In this document: in pieces, positions 35,171 through 43,647 of the stretch | Layout of the letters: every line of letters starts with the position of its first letter | Numbering within the stretch: position 1 is the first letter of the stretch | From: DTWD01 sp963662965 | GTDB lineage: Bacteria; Acidobacteriota; Vicinamibacteria; Vicinamibacterales; UBA8438 | NCBI GenBank assembly: GCA_963662965.1 | Contig: OY759970.1 | Location: forward strand, 2,108,001-2,172,000 | Direction of reading: 5' to 3' | DNA: 64,000 bases | The notes under the pieces: model-generated | The model's input: the letters and a program-made list of their open reading frames with translations, nothing else | Database searches by the model: none | Told to the model about the DNA's origin: nothing | Made by a program: the position numbers and the translations under genes

Positions 35171-35555
35171 CGTGTCGTGCCTGTTTCTCGGGGTCTACGT
35201 GACGTGCGGGCCGACCTTCGACATCAATCGGCCGATCAAGGTCATCGGACAAGATCCCGCCACGGAGACCGATGTCGTGGTTCCGATTCCCCATGCCTAC
35301 TTCCAATCGGCGCTGGCCGAGAACTACCGCGGCCGACTCAAACTCTGGTCGTTCATCATTCCCAACGCCGCGTCGGACAAAGACCTGTCGGAGTGTCTCG
35401 TCAAGACGACGGAGGTGGAGCGGCGAGCGGGGCTTGAGCTGTGGGACAAGCTCCACGGTCAGAAGGGCGACAAGCTGAAGAGCCGGGTGACCAAGATGTG
35501 GGACCTGAAGAAAGCCGAGGCGGCCGCAAAGAAACGGAAGGCTTCGGTCGCCTAA
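35083..35555 (+). pseudogene. DNA/RNA non-specific endonuclease, 5'-truncated
   Basis: An open frame of about 155 codons encodes the C-terminal half of a NUC1-type nuclease: [48 protein letters not shown] and LKLWSFIIPN. The catalytic DRGH motif, which should lie about 30 residues before the NMSPQ block, is absent because the sequence joins the truncated 2Fe-2S gene at about 35080. ATG 35107 could start a 149-residue product without catalytic residues. The C-terminal tail is Lys/Ala-rich. It overlaps the 3' end of the opposite PQQ gene by four bases. Confidence 0.7.
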
Positions 35556-37513
35556 TCCGGCAGCGCAAACGCGAGCAACTCCGGCACCGTCCCGCCGACC
35601 GTGAGCGCGATGTACTGCTTGCCCTCGTGCAGGTAGGTCATCGGTGTCCCGATCGCGCCCGCCGGGAGATCGAGTGAGCCGACGATCTCGCCACTCGCCT
35701 TGTCACGCGCGACCAGTCGCGGGCCATCCTGGTTGGCCACGCCGCCGGCGGTCAACGCGCTCACCAGCAGCGTCTTCGTCAGCACCGGCCCACCGCGGCC
35801 GTCGCCGCCGACCGGGGGGAGGTTGAGGTGGCGGAGCCGCGGATGATTCCGAAAGCGATTACCGTCGCCGTTCGGCCGCATCCATGCATGGTCGCCGGTG
35901 TTGAGGTCGATCGCGGTGATGCGTGAGTAGGGCGGCTTGAAGAGCGGTAAGCCCTGCGGCATCAAGTTCGGGGTGTCGAAGCCGCCCTGCGTGTAGTCGA
36001 GGTTGGCGCCCTCACCCTCGGGCTTGATGTACTTCATGACCGAATACGAATTGGTCGACGGCACATACAAGATGCCGGTGTCGGGGTCGACCGCCGACCC
36101 CATCCAGTTGGCGCCGCCCCCAATCGCCGGCCGCTGAATCGTGCCTTGCGTGCCGCCCTCGACCGCGATCATCGGTGGGGAGTAGAGGCCGCCGAGCCGA
36201 TGGTTCTCGACCGCGGCGACCGCCATCTCCCGCAGCTCCGGCGTGAAGTCGACCAGCGCGTCGATCGACGAGCCCTGATATTCGAACGGCAACGGCTTCG
36301 TCGGAAACGGCTGCGTCGTGGACAGGACCTCGCCCTCGAGGTTGGTGTCGGTGTCGACGGGCCGTTCTTCGATCGGCCAGACCGGCTCGCCGGTGACCCG
36401 GTCCAAGACATACGTGTGGCCCTGCTTGCTCACCTGCGCGATCGCCCTGACCTCGCGTCCGTCGACCCTCACGTCGACCAGGTTCGGATGCGTCGGGAAG
36501 TCGTAGTCCCAGACGCCGTGATGAATCGCCTGGAAGTGCCAGATCCGCGCGCCCGTCTCGATGTCGAGCGCCACCAGGCTCTCGGCGAAGAGGTTGTCGC
36601 CGGGGCGATGCCCGCCGTAGTAGTCGTTGGTCGGAGTTCCGGTCGGCAGGTAGATGTAGCCGAGCTCGTCGTCGACGGCAAATGCCGACCAGACGTTGGT
36701 CCCGCCGGTATAGCGCCACGATTCGTCCTGCCAGCTGTCGACGCCGTAGTCGTCGCTCTGGGGTACCGTCCGAAACATCCACCGCGTATCACCGGTCCGT
36801 GCGTCGATCCCCTTGACCCAGCCCGGAGCCTGCTCCCTGGTGATCGGCTGATCCGAGATGGAGATCGGGGTCACCACGACGCCGTGCGCCACGATCGGCG
36901 GTGAGTTCACACTGAGCCACGGATGGCCCTGGTCGTCGGTGGTGCCTCTTCCGCCGCGAGGAATCTCCGACGCGAGGTCGACCCGGCCGTTGTCGCCGAA
37001 GCTCGTGACCGGCTGGCCGGTCCGAGCGTCGATGGCCAGCAGATACCCGTCTGGGGTTCCATAGAACAGCCGTTCGTCGTCCCCGCCCGCCCAATACGCG
37101 AGTCCGCGCGAGCTGTAGCCGGGCGCGTTGATGGAAGGCTTCGTCGTTCGGATCACGTTCGGGTCGGAGAGCCACCGCGTGGCTCCAGTCCCGGCGTCGA
37201 GCGCCGCCGCTTGTCGGAGCGGCGTGACGACGTAGACGGTGCCGCCGACCATCAACGGCGTGACCCTGAAGTTGAGCACGCTCAGGTCAGGATGGATCGC
37301 GCGGAGCGCGTCGAGGTCGAGGTCGGCCGATCGCCAGCGCCAGGCGACCTCGAGATCGTCGAAGTTCGAGGCGTCGATCTGGTCGAGGCCGGAGTATTTC
37401 GTCCCGCCGAGGTCGCCGGCGTACGTCGGCCACTCGCCGTCCGGTGCGCCGTGCTGAGCGGCGACCGGCTGGGTGAGTGAAAGCAGGACGATCAGGAGCG
37501 CCGCGATGATCAG
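35552..37513 (-). CDS. PQQ-dependent dehydrogenase, apparent CTG start
   Basis: A protein of 653 residues: signal peptide (LIIAALLIVLLSLTQPVAAQ), GEWPTYAGDLGGTKYSGLDQI, propeller blades with A-x-D-x-x-T-G, GGHRPGDNLFAESLVALD, the active-site block HHGVWDYD and GEPVWPIEERPVD, ending LLAFALPD. A periplasmic quinoprotein dehydrogenase without a fused cytochrome. No ATG, GTG or TTG exists between the nearest upstream stop and the signal peptide. The only plausible start is CTG 37513, whose CTGA overlaps the stop of the upstream ankyrin gene, with AAGGG nine bases before. An internal start at 37279 would drop the signal and first blade. Confidence 0.85.
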   Translation of the reverse strand: MIIAALLIVLLSLTQPVAAQHGAPDGEWPTYAGDLGGTKYSGLDQIDASNFDDLEVAWRWRSADLDLDALRAIHPDLSVLNFRVTPLMVGGTVYVVTPLRQAAALDAGTGATRWLSDPNVIRTTKPSINAPGYSSRGLAYWAGGDDERLFYGTPDGYLLAIDARTGQPVTSFGDNGRVDLASEIPRGGRGTTDDQGHPWLSVNSPPIVAHGVVVTPISISDQPITREQAPGWVKGIDARTGDTRWMFRTVPQSDDYGVDSWQDESWRYTGGTNVWSAFAVDDELGYIYLPTGTPTNDYYGGHRPGDNLFAESLVALDIETGARIWHFQAIHHGVWDYDFPTHPNLVDVRVDGREVRAIAQVSKQGHTYVLDRVTGEPVWPIEERPVDTDTNLEGEVLSTTQPFPTKPLPFEYQGSSIDALVDFTPELREMAVAAVENHRLGGLYSPPMIAVEGGTQGTIQRPAIGGGANWMGSAVDPDTGILYVPSTNSYSVMKYIKPEGEGANLDYTQGGFDTPNLMPQGLPLFKPPYSRITAIDLNTGDHAWMRPNGDGNRFRNHPRLRHLNLPPVGGDGRGGPVLTKTLLVSALTAGGVANQDGPRLVARDKASGEIVGSLDLPAGAIGTPMTYLHEGKQYIALTVGGTVPELLAFALPD

Positions 37514-39108
37514 TGGTCGGAACCCTTTTCCTCTTCCTCGGCGTCTTCAGATTCGTCCGTCGCGCCGAGGTCGCGCAGCGCCTGCGCCGAGTTACCGCTC
37601 GGGTACCTCACGATGTCCGGCGGTGCGATGCGCCCCGCTTCGGCACGCTTCGCCAGGGCCAACGGCGTTTGTCCCGAGGCATTCTCGACGTCGAGGTCGG
37701 CCCCCTGCTCGGCGAGGAACTTGACGACCGTCTCGAAGTTGCGCTGGGCCGCTGTGTGCAAGGCGACGTTGCCGCGGTGGTCGGGGTGATTGACGTCGGC
37801 GCCGAGCTCGAGCGCGACCTGCACTGCCTCGAGCGCCCGCCGCTCGTCGGCATCGGGGTCGCGCTCCCCGCTGTTGAGCAAGCCCCGGCCGCGATCATGG
37901 CGTCCACCAACGGCCGCCTGCAAGGGTGTCTGAAACCCGCCGACGATGTGCGGGGGACCGACGCCGCCGGCGCGCTCGAAGACGTAGCGCCATTCTTCCA
38001 GCGTGTTCAACCCCGTGTCGGCGCCGCCATTGGCCAGCGCGCGCATGATGTCCGGTTCTTGGTAGTAGGCCGCGAGCCAGTACGGCGTCGCGCTAATGAG
38101 CTGCGGGGCGAGATGCCAGTCCTGGCTCGCCCGACGCAACGGCGTGCTCTTCTCGAAGCGCATGTTCGGATCGGCCCCACGCGCGAGGAGATCGTTGACC
38201 AGGGTGGCGTCACCCCGAAGCACGGCGGCGTGAAGCGGCGCGTATCCGGCGCCCATGTCGTCTGGGTCGGCTCCCGCCTCGAGCGCGAACCGCGCAAAGT
38301 CGGTATGAAAGCTGTGCGCGGCGACGACGAGGACGCTCGCGCCGGTTGGTGCGGCGTCGTTGATATCGGCGCCGGCATCGACGAGAAGCCGGCCCGCCTC
38401 GACGTCACCGGTGCGGGCGGCGAACAGCAGCGGCGTGTAGCCGCCGCGGTTCCAGATGATTCCCTGGTCGTATTGCGAGGCGTTGGTGCTCTCGGCGTGC
38501 ATCAAGCGCGGCCGCACGCGGGAACGCGCGGTGACGTCGGCGCCGTGCTCGAGCAGCGCCTCGATGGTGCGGTGGTGACCCTGTGCGGCCGCCCACATCA
38601 GCGCGGTCTGGCCGCGGGAACGCTCGGCCGCGGTGACGTCGGCGCCGGCTTCCAAGAGGTGCCGCGCCGCGTCGGCATTGCCGGTCCGCGATGCTGTCAT
38701 GACCGGCGTCTCGCCGATAGTGAGCGCCGCGTTCGAGTTCGCACCGGCATCGAGCAGCCGCTTGACCATTGCCGCGCTGCCGTTGGCGGCGGCGAGCCAC
38801 AGCGGCGTCGCACCGAGCTCGTTCGCGGCGTTGATGTCGGCACCTGCCTCGATGAGAACATTGGCGAGGTCGAGATCGTCCCGATAGGCCGCCCAGTGAA
38901 GAGCCGTGGCGCCGTCGCGTTGTCGCGCGTTGACGTCGACGCCCTCGGCGATGAGCGTCCTGACCGTCTCGGCATCCTGCGAGCGCGCGGCCTCGATGAT
39001 CGGCACGTCGCCGACGTTGGCCGACCCCACACCGGCGCCGCACAGGGCGAGCAGGAGTGCCGCTGCTGCCAGTCGCCGGACCGGCGAACCGTTCTCCATC
39101 GCGCGCAT
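37510..39108 (-). CDS. secreted ankyrin-repeat protein (divergent from cassette 3)
   Basis: A protein of 532 residues: signal peptide (about 1-30, AAAALLLALCGAGVGSANV), then about eleven ankyrin repeats (GATALHWAAYRDDLDLANVL and following) and an acidic tail (ESEDAEEEEKGSDH). It has its own insert (RSRVRPRLMHAESTNASQYD) and lacks the WTRRPN insert of cassettes 1 and 2, so it is a more distant member. The ATG at 39108 has GGAGG eight bases upstream. It is coupled to the PQQ gene by CTGA and divergent from the cassette 3 DUF1592 gene, so the ankyrin/redox association persists with inverted order. Confidence 0.87.
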   Translation of the reverse strand: MRAMENGSPVRRLAAAALLLALCGAGVGSANVGDVPIIEAARSQDAETVRTLIAEGVDVNARQRDGATALHWAAYRDDLDLANVLIEAGADINAANELGATPLWLAAANGSAAMVKRLLDAGANSNAALTIGETPVMTASRTGNADAARHLLEAGADVTAAERSRGQTALMWAAAQGHHRTIEALLEHGADVTARSRVRPRLMHAESTNASQYDQGIIWNRGGYTPLLFAARTGDVEAGRLLVDAGADINDAAPTGASVLVVAAHSFHTDFARFALEAGADPDDMGAGYAPLHAAVLRGDATLVNDLLARGADPNMRFEKSTPLRRASQDWHLAPQLISATPYWLAAYYQEPDIMRALANGGADTGLNTLEEWRYVFERAGGVGPPHIVGGFQTPLQAAVGGRHDRGRGLLNSGERDPDADERRALEAVQVALELGADVNHPDHRGNVALHTAAQRNFETVVKFLAEQGADLDVENASGQTPLALAKRAEAGRIAPPDIVRYPSGNSAQALRDLGATDESEDAEEEEKGSDH

Positions 39109-39198
39109 TTCGTCGCCTCCCACGTCGCGAGCACACCCGTATCTAGCCGCCGTCTGACACCGAACTCTGAGCCTCATGCTACCGCAGCCGGCTAGTGA

Positions 39199-39228
39199 TT
39201 GACAACGCTCCGCGAATGCCACCAAACT
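39199..39228 (+). promoter_or_regulatory. sigma70-type promoter of cassette 3
   Basis: TTGACA (39199-39204), 18-base spacer, CAAACT (39223-39228). The ATGCTACCGCAG upstream block and the -35/-10 pair match the cassette 2 promoter. Its position shows that the gene must start downstream of about 39235. Confidence 0.55.
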
Positions 39229-39275
39229 ACTGTGTCTTCGAGTCTTTACCGCCTCTTTTGAAGGGGGACGGACCG

Positions 39276-41720
39276 GTGCAAAAAGCTCAGCGCGCTGCGC
39301 GCGTCATCACCGCGGCAGCCATCGTCGCCGTGTTCCAGGCGGCTCTTTCGGGGCAGGCGCCCGAGCCAGCTTCTGGCGCGGTGTCTCCACAGCGCGCACT
39401 GGTCGACCGGTACTGCGTGACGTGTCACAACGAACGTCTCCTGACGGCGGATCTCAGTCTGGACGTGATCGACGTCGACAACGTCGCCGAAGCTCCGGCG
39501 GTGTGGGAGAAGGTCGTCCGCAAGCTGCGCGTCGGCGCGATGCCGCCGCCGCTGCGGCCGAGACCTGACAACGAAACCTACGACGGGTTCCGGCTCTGGC
39601 TCGAGGACGAGCTCGACCGAGCGGCCGCCGCTAATCCACATCCGGGGCGGACGCAAGCGTTTCACCGCCTGAACCAGGCGGAGTATCGCAACGTCATCCG
39701 TGACCTCCTCGACCTCGAAGTCGACGTCGCCGCGCTCATTCCTGCCGACGCGCCCGACCAGCATGGATTCGACAACATCGCGACGTCGCTATCGCTCTCG
39801 CCGGCGCTGCTCGAACGCTATGTGTTGGCGGCGAAGAAGATTGGCCGGCTGGCCATCGGTGAGGCGCCGACCGGCGGCGCGGTCATCGAGACGTACGACG
39901 TTCCGCTGAACCTGATCCAGACCGACCAGCAGAGCGAGGATCTGCCGTTCGGCTCGCGGGGTGGCACCGCCATCCGTCATCATTTTCCGGTTGATGGCGA
40001 GTACCAGATCAAGGTGCGTCTGCAGACCAACTACGTCGGCTACGTGCGCGGCATCGACGAGCCGCACGAGATCGAGTTCCGTCTCGACGGCGAGCGGATC
40101 AAGCGGTTTACGTTCGGCGGCGAGGCGCCCGGCACGCCGTCGCCGATTAGCTTCGCCGGCAACATCCGCGGCACGGATGACTGGGAGGACTACACGCTCC
40201 ACGCCGACGACCCGCTCGAGGTGACCGTCTCGGTACCGGCCGGCCCGCACACGCTCGGCGTCTCGTTCCCGCGCGAAACGTGGGAAGAGGAAGGGGTGTT
40301 GCAGCCGCGCCAGACGGCGTTCGCCCTGGCCGTCAACGACATGCCCGACACGAACCCGAGGCTCAGCCGCGTCCAGATCAGGGGTCCGCTGAGCGTGTCG
40401 GGACCGGGTGACACGCCGACCCGTCAGCGCATCTTCACGTGCACGCCGGCGACGGCGTCGACGGCGGACGAGGCACCGTGTGCGCGGGAGATCCTCAGCA
40501 CGCTCGCCCGCCGCGCGTATCGGCGCCCGGTCGAGGCGGCCGACGTCGAGACGCTGATGGAGTTCTACCAGATGGGTCGGGCGGAAGGGAGCTTCGAGAA
40601 AGGCATCCAGTTTGCGCTCGAGCGGCTGCTGGCCGACCCCGACTTCTTGTATCGGGTCGAGCGCGATCCGATCGACATCCGGTCGGACAGCAACTACGAG
40701 ATCACCGACGTCGAGCTCGCGTCGCGGCTCTCCTTCTTCCTGTGGAGCAGCATTCCGGACGACGAACTGCTGGCCGCCGCCGAGGCAGGCTCGCTGAGCG
40801 ATCCGGCGGTCCTCGACACGCAGGTCCGGCGCATGATGGCCGACCCACGGTCGCAGGCGATGGTCGACAACTTCGTCGGGCAGTGGCTGCACGTTCGCAA
40901 CATGCGGGGGCTCTATCCCGACCCGAACATCTTTCCGGAGTTCGACGAGAACCTGCGGGAGGCGTTCCAGCGGGAGACCGAGCTCTTCATCGGCTACCAG
41001 CTTCGTGACGACGCGAGTCTGCTCGAGCTGCTGTCTGCCGATTACACCTATGTGAACCAGCGGCTGGCCGCGCACTACGGGATTGCGAACATCTACGGGA
41101 ACCGGTTCCGCAAGGTAACGCTCGACGACGCCACACGGGGCGGCCTGCTCGGCCACGGCAGCGTGATGACCGTGACGTCGTATCCCAATCGGACGTCGCC
41201 GGTCCTGCGCGGCAAATGGGTCTTGGAGAATCTGCTCGGCGCCCCGCCGCCGGAGCCGCCGCCCGACGTACCCGCGCTCGCAGAGAACGACGAGGCCGGC
41301 GCGCCGGTGTCGTTGCGTGCCGCGATGGAGCAGCACCGCGCGAATCCGGTCTGTGCAAGCTGTCACGCGCAGATGGACCCGATCGGCTTCGCGCTCCAGA
41401 ACTACGACGCGATCGGCGGCTGGCGTGACCTGAATGAAGGCGGGACCCCGGTCGACGCCTCGGGCGTGCTGCCCGACGGAGCCGCGTTCGACGGCCGTGC
41501 GGGGCTGCGCGACCTGGTGTTGGCCCGCCCCGACGACTTCGTCGGCACGGTGACGGAAAAACTGCTGATGTACGCGATCGGACGCGGCGCGGAGTATTAC
41601 GACGCCCCGATCATCCGACAGATCGTACGAGACGCGGCTGGCGAGGACTACCGCTGGTCGTCTATCATTCTTGGCATCGTCAAAAGCACCCCGTTCCAGA
41701 TGCGGAGGTCAGACTCATGA
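39276..41720 (+). CDS. DUF1592 haem-c protein, cassette 3
   Basis: A protein of 814 residues: signal peptide (VITAAAIVAVFQAALSGQ), CVTCH at 47-51, DUF1587 (HRLNQAEYRNVIRDLLDLEV), beta-rich middle, DUF1595, DUF1592 (LASRLSFFLWSS), DUF1588 with CASCH at 693-697 and DUF1585. GTG 39276 is chosen: GGGGGA stands seven bases before it and it lies after the promoter at 39199; the frame is open to 39195 but that point is within the promoter. Coupled to DUF1552 by ATGA. This copy has GADAPDQHGFDNIA-like spacing in DUF1587, the most divergent of the four. Confidence 0.9.
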   Translation: MQKAQRAARVITAAAIVAVFQAALSGQAPEPASGAVSPQRALVDRYCVTCHNERLLTADLSLDVIDVDNVAEAPAVWEKVVRKLRVGAMPPPLRPRPDNETYDGFRLWLEDELDRAAAANPHPGRTQAFHRLNQAEYRNVIRDLLDLEVDVAALIPADAPDQHGFDNIATSLSLSPALLERYVLAAKKIGRLAIGEAPTGGAVIETYDVPLNLIQTDQQSEDLPFGSRGGTAIRHHFPVDGEYQIKVRLQTNYVGYVRGIDEPHEIEFRLDGERIKRFTFGGEAPGTPSPISFAGNIRGTDDWEDYTLHADDPLEVTVSVPAGPHTLGVSFPRETWEEEGVLQPRQTAFALAVNDMPDTNPRLSRVQIRGPLSVSGPGDTPTRQRIFTCTPATASTADEAPCAREILSTLARRAYRRPVEAADVETLMEFYQMGRAEGSFEKGIQFALERLLADPDFLYRVERDPIDIRSDSNYEITDVELASRLSFFLWSSIPDDELLAAAEAGSLSDPAVLDTQVRRMMADPRSQAMVDNFVGQWLHVRNMRGLYPDPNIFPEFDENLREAFQRETELFIGYQLRDDASLLELLSADYTYVNQRLAAHYGIANIYGNRFRKVTLDDATRGGLLGHGSVMTVTSYPNRTSPVLRGKWVLENLLGAPPPEPPPDVPALAENDEAGAPVSLRAAMEQHRANPVCASCHAQMDPIGFALQNYDAIGGWRDLNEGGTPVDASGVLPDGAAFDGRAGLRDLVLARPDDFVGTVTEKLLMYAIGRGAEYYDAPIIRQIVRDAAGEDYRWSSIILGIVKSTPFQMRRSDS

Positions 41721-43054
41721 TCGTCTTCCAAAAATCGATTCCCCGGCGCACCGTCCTCCACGGGATCGGCGCGTCGCTGGCACTGCCGTTCCTCGACAGC
41801 ATGGTGCCGGCCTTTGCCGCCATCCGTAACAGCGTGGCCCATCCGGTCCGCCGCTTCGGCGTCGTCTACGTGCCGAACGGGATGGCGATGAAGCACTTCA
41901 CGCCGGAGGATGACGGCGCGAACTTCACGACGAGTCGTCTCCTGAAGCGGATCGAGGCGTTCAAGGATCAGATGCACGTGCTCACCGGGCTGAACGGTGT
42001 GCCGAGCAACGCCGGCGTGCACGCCAGCGCCGCGACACGGTTCCTGACCGGCGTGACGCCCGTGCGGACCGAGTCGAACATCCAGGCGGACGTCTCGGTC
42101 GACCAGCTGATCGCTCGGAACTTCGAGCAGCACACCCAGCTCGCGTCGCTCGAGTTGGCGCTCGACAGCCGGGACGTGTCGGGGTCGTGCGACGTCGGAT
42201 TCAGCTGCACCTACACGAATACGATCTCGTGGCGCAGCGAGACGACGCCGTTGACCGGGGAGAACAACCCACGTGCGGTCTTCGAGCGGCTCTTTGGTGA
42301 CGCCGGCTCGACTGATCCGGCCGCGCGGCTGGCGCGTATTCAGAAGGACCAGAGCATTCTCGATTCGGTGAGTGACAAGATCGACACGTTGCAGCAGGGT
42401 CTCGGACCCAACGACCGCGTGCGGGTCACCGAGTATCTCGATGCGGTGCGTGACATCGAGCGTCGTATCCAGCGGGCGGAGGAGCAGAGCGACCGCGAAC
42501 TCCCCGAGGTCGACCAGCCGGCCGGCGTGCCGGCGACCTACGAGGAGCATGCGAAGCTGATGTTCGACCTGATGCTCCTGGCGTATCAGACCGACCTGAC
42601 GCGGGTCAGCACCTACATGATGGCGCGTGAGATCAGCGGCCGGACGTATCCGGAGATCGGGGTGCCCGACTCGCACCACCCGACGTCCCATCACCGGAAC
42701 GACCCGACGCTCTACGAGAAAGTGGCGAAGGTCAACGAGTTCCACTTGAGCCTCTTCAACTACTTCCTCGAGAAGGCGCGGGCGACGCCGGACGGCGACG
42801 GCAACCTGCTCGACCATATGATGCTGCTGTACGGCGCCGGGATGGCCGACAGCAACGCGCATGACAACAAAGGACTGCCGGTCGTCCTGGTCGGCGGGGC
42901 GTCGGGTCAGCTCAAGCCGGGTGCGCATCACAATCGCTACCCGGAAAAGACGCCGATCACCAACCTGCACCTGACCATCCTCGACAAGATGGGCGTGCCG
43001 GTCGACAAGATGAGCGACAGCACCGGCAAGCTCGACTTGCTGAGTGTTGGCTAG
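41717..43054 (+). CDS. DUF1552 Tat-exported protein, cassette 3
   Basis: A protein of 445 residues with a twin-arginine signal (IPRRTVLHGIGASLALPFLD). The CX5C loop is GSCDVGFSC and the His motif is HHPTSHH, both conserved. Lacks the NGEHSRASSVWLNGVHP block of copies 1 and 2 in that exact form (here HASAATRFLTGVTP), suggesting a different substrate or partner surface. Overlaps the upstream stop by ATGA, with GGAGGT ahead. A perfect hairpin follows 17 bases after the stop. Confidence 0.92.
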   Translation: MIVFQKSIPRRTVLHGIGASLALPFLDSMVPAFAAIRNSVAHPVRRFGVVYVPNGMAMKHFTPEDDGANFTTSRLLKRIEAFKDQMHVLTGLNGVPSNAGVHASAATRFLTGVTPVRTESNIQADVSVDQLIARNFEQHTQLASLELALDSRDVSGSCDVGFSCTYTNTISWRSETTPLTGENNPRAVFERLFGDAGSTDPAARLARIQKDQSILDSVSDKIDTLQQGLGPNDRVRVTEYLDAVRDIERRIQRAEEQSDRELPEVDQPAGVPATYEEHAKLMFDLMLLAYQTDLTRVSTYMMAREISGRTYPEIGVPDSHHPTSHHRNDPTLYEKVAKVNEFHLSLFNYFLEKARATPDGDGNLLDHMMLLYGAGMADSNAHDNKGLPVVLVGGASGQLKPGAHHNRYPEKTPITNLHLTILDKMGVPVDKMSDSTGKLDLLSVG

Positions 43055-43071
43055 TGTCCCCAATCGCACCG

Positions 43072-43111
43072 ACACGACAAGGGCCCGGCTTACGCCGGGC
43101 CCTTGTCGTGT
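43072..43111 (+). terminator. perfect 18-bp hairpin after cassette 3
   Basis: The arm ACACGACAAGGGCCCGGC pairs perfectly with its complement across a TTAC loop. No long T-run follows on the plus strand. Placed between the cassette 3 end and the cox genes, it very likely separates the two transcripts. Confidence 0.75.
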
Positions 43112-43183
43112 GCGCTCAGTCACCGTAGAACTCGCGCCGAAGGTCCGCTTCCGGAACGAACCGCGACGCTTGGAGGAGCCTAA

Positions 43184-43645
43184 ATGGCGCAGGTTTCAAT
43201 CATCGTGAACGGGAAGACGCGCACCGCGGATGTCGAGCCGCGGATGCTGCTCGTGCACTTCCTACGCGAGCCGCTCAACCTGACCGGCACCCACGTCGGT
43301 TGCGATACCAGCCAGTGCGGCGCCTGTACCGTCTTGATCGACGGGCGGAGCGCCAAGTCGTGCACCATCTTCGCCGTTCAAGCCGACGGTTCGGAGGTCA
43401 CGACGATCGAGGGGCTGGCCGACGGCGACCAACTGCAGCCGCTGCAGGAAGGGTTCTGGGAGGAGCATGGCCTGCAGTGCGGCTACTGCACGCCCGGCAT
43501 GATCTTGTCGGCGGTCAATCTTCTGAACGACAACCCGGCGCCGAGCGAGCAGGAGATCCGCGACGGCATCGACGGCAACTTCTGCCGCTGTACCGGGTAT
43601 CAACACATCGTCAACGCGATTCAACACGCCGCAGGCAAGAGGTGA
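43184..43645 (+). CDS. CoxS-type 2Fe-2S subunit of a molybdenum hydroxylase
   Basis: A protein of 153 residues with two 2Fe-2S domains: Cys 40, 45, 48 and 60 (plant-type ferredoxin fold) and Cys 99, 102, 134 and 136 (CGYC ... CRC helical domain). It passes electrons from the molybdenum subunit to FAD. Full length for the family and without an export signal. GGAGGAG lies before the ATG. First of the S-L-M operon: the next gene begins two bases after its stop. Confidence 0.95.
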   Translation: MAQVSIIVNGKTRTADVEPRMLLVHFLREPLNLTGTHVGCDTSQCGACTVLIDGRSAKSCTIFAVQADGSEVTTIEGLADGDQLQPLQEGFWEEHGLQCGYCTPGMILSAVNLLNDNPAPSEQEIRDGIDGNFCRCTGYQHIVNAIQHAAGKR

Positions 43646-43647
43646 GC

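Noticed and set aside
39195..39275. Earlier start for the cassette 3 DUF1592 gene
   Set aside because: It lies within the predicted promoter and lacks a ribosome site; GTG 39276 has GGGGGA and begins the signal peptide.
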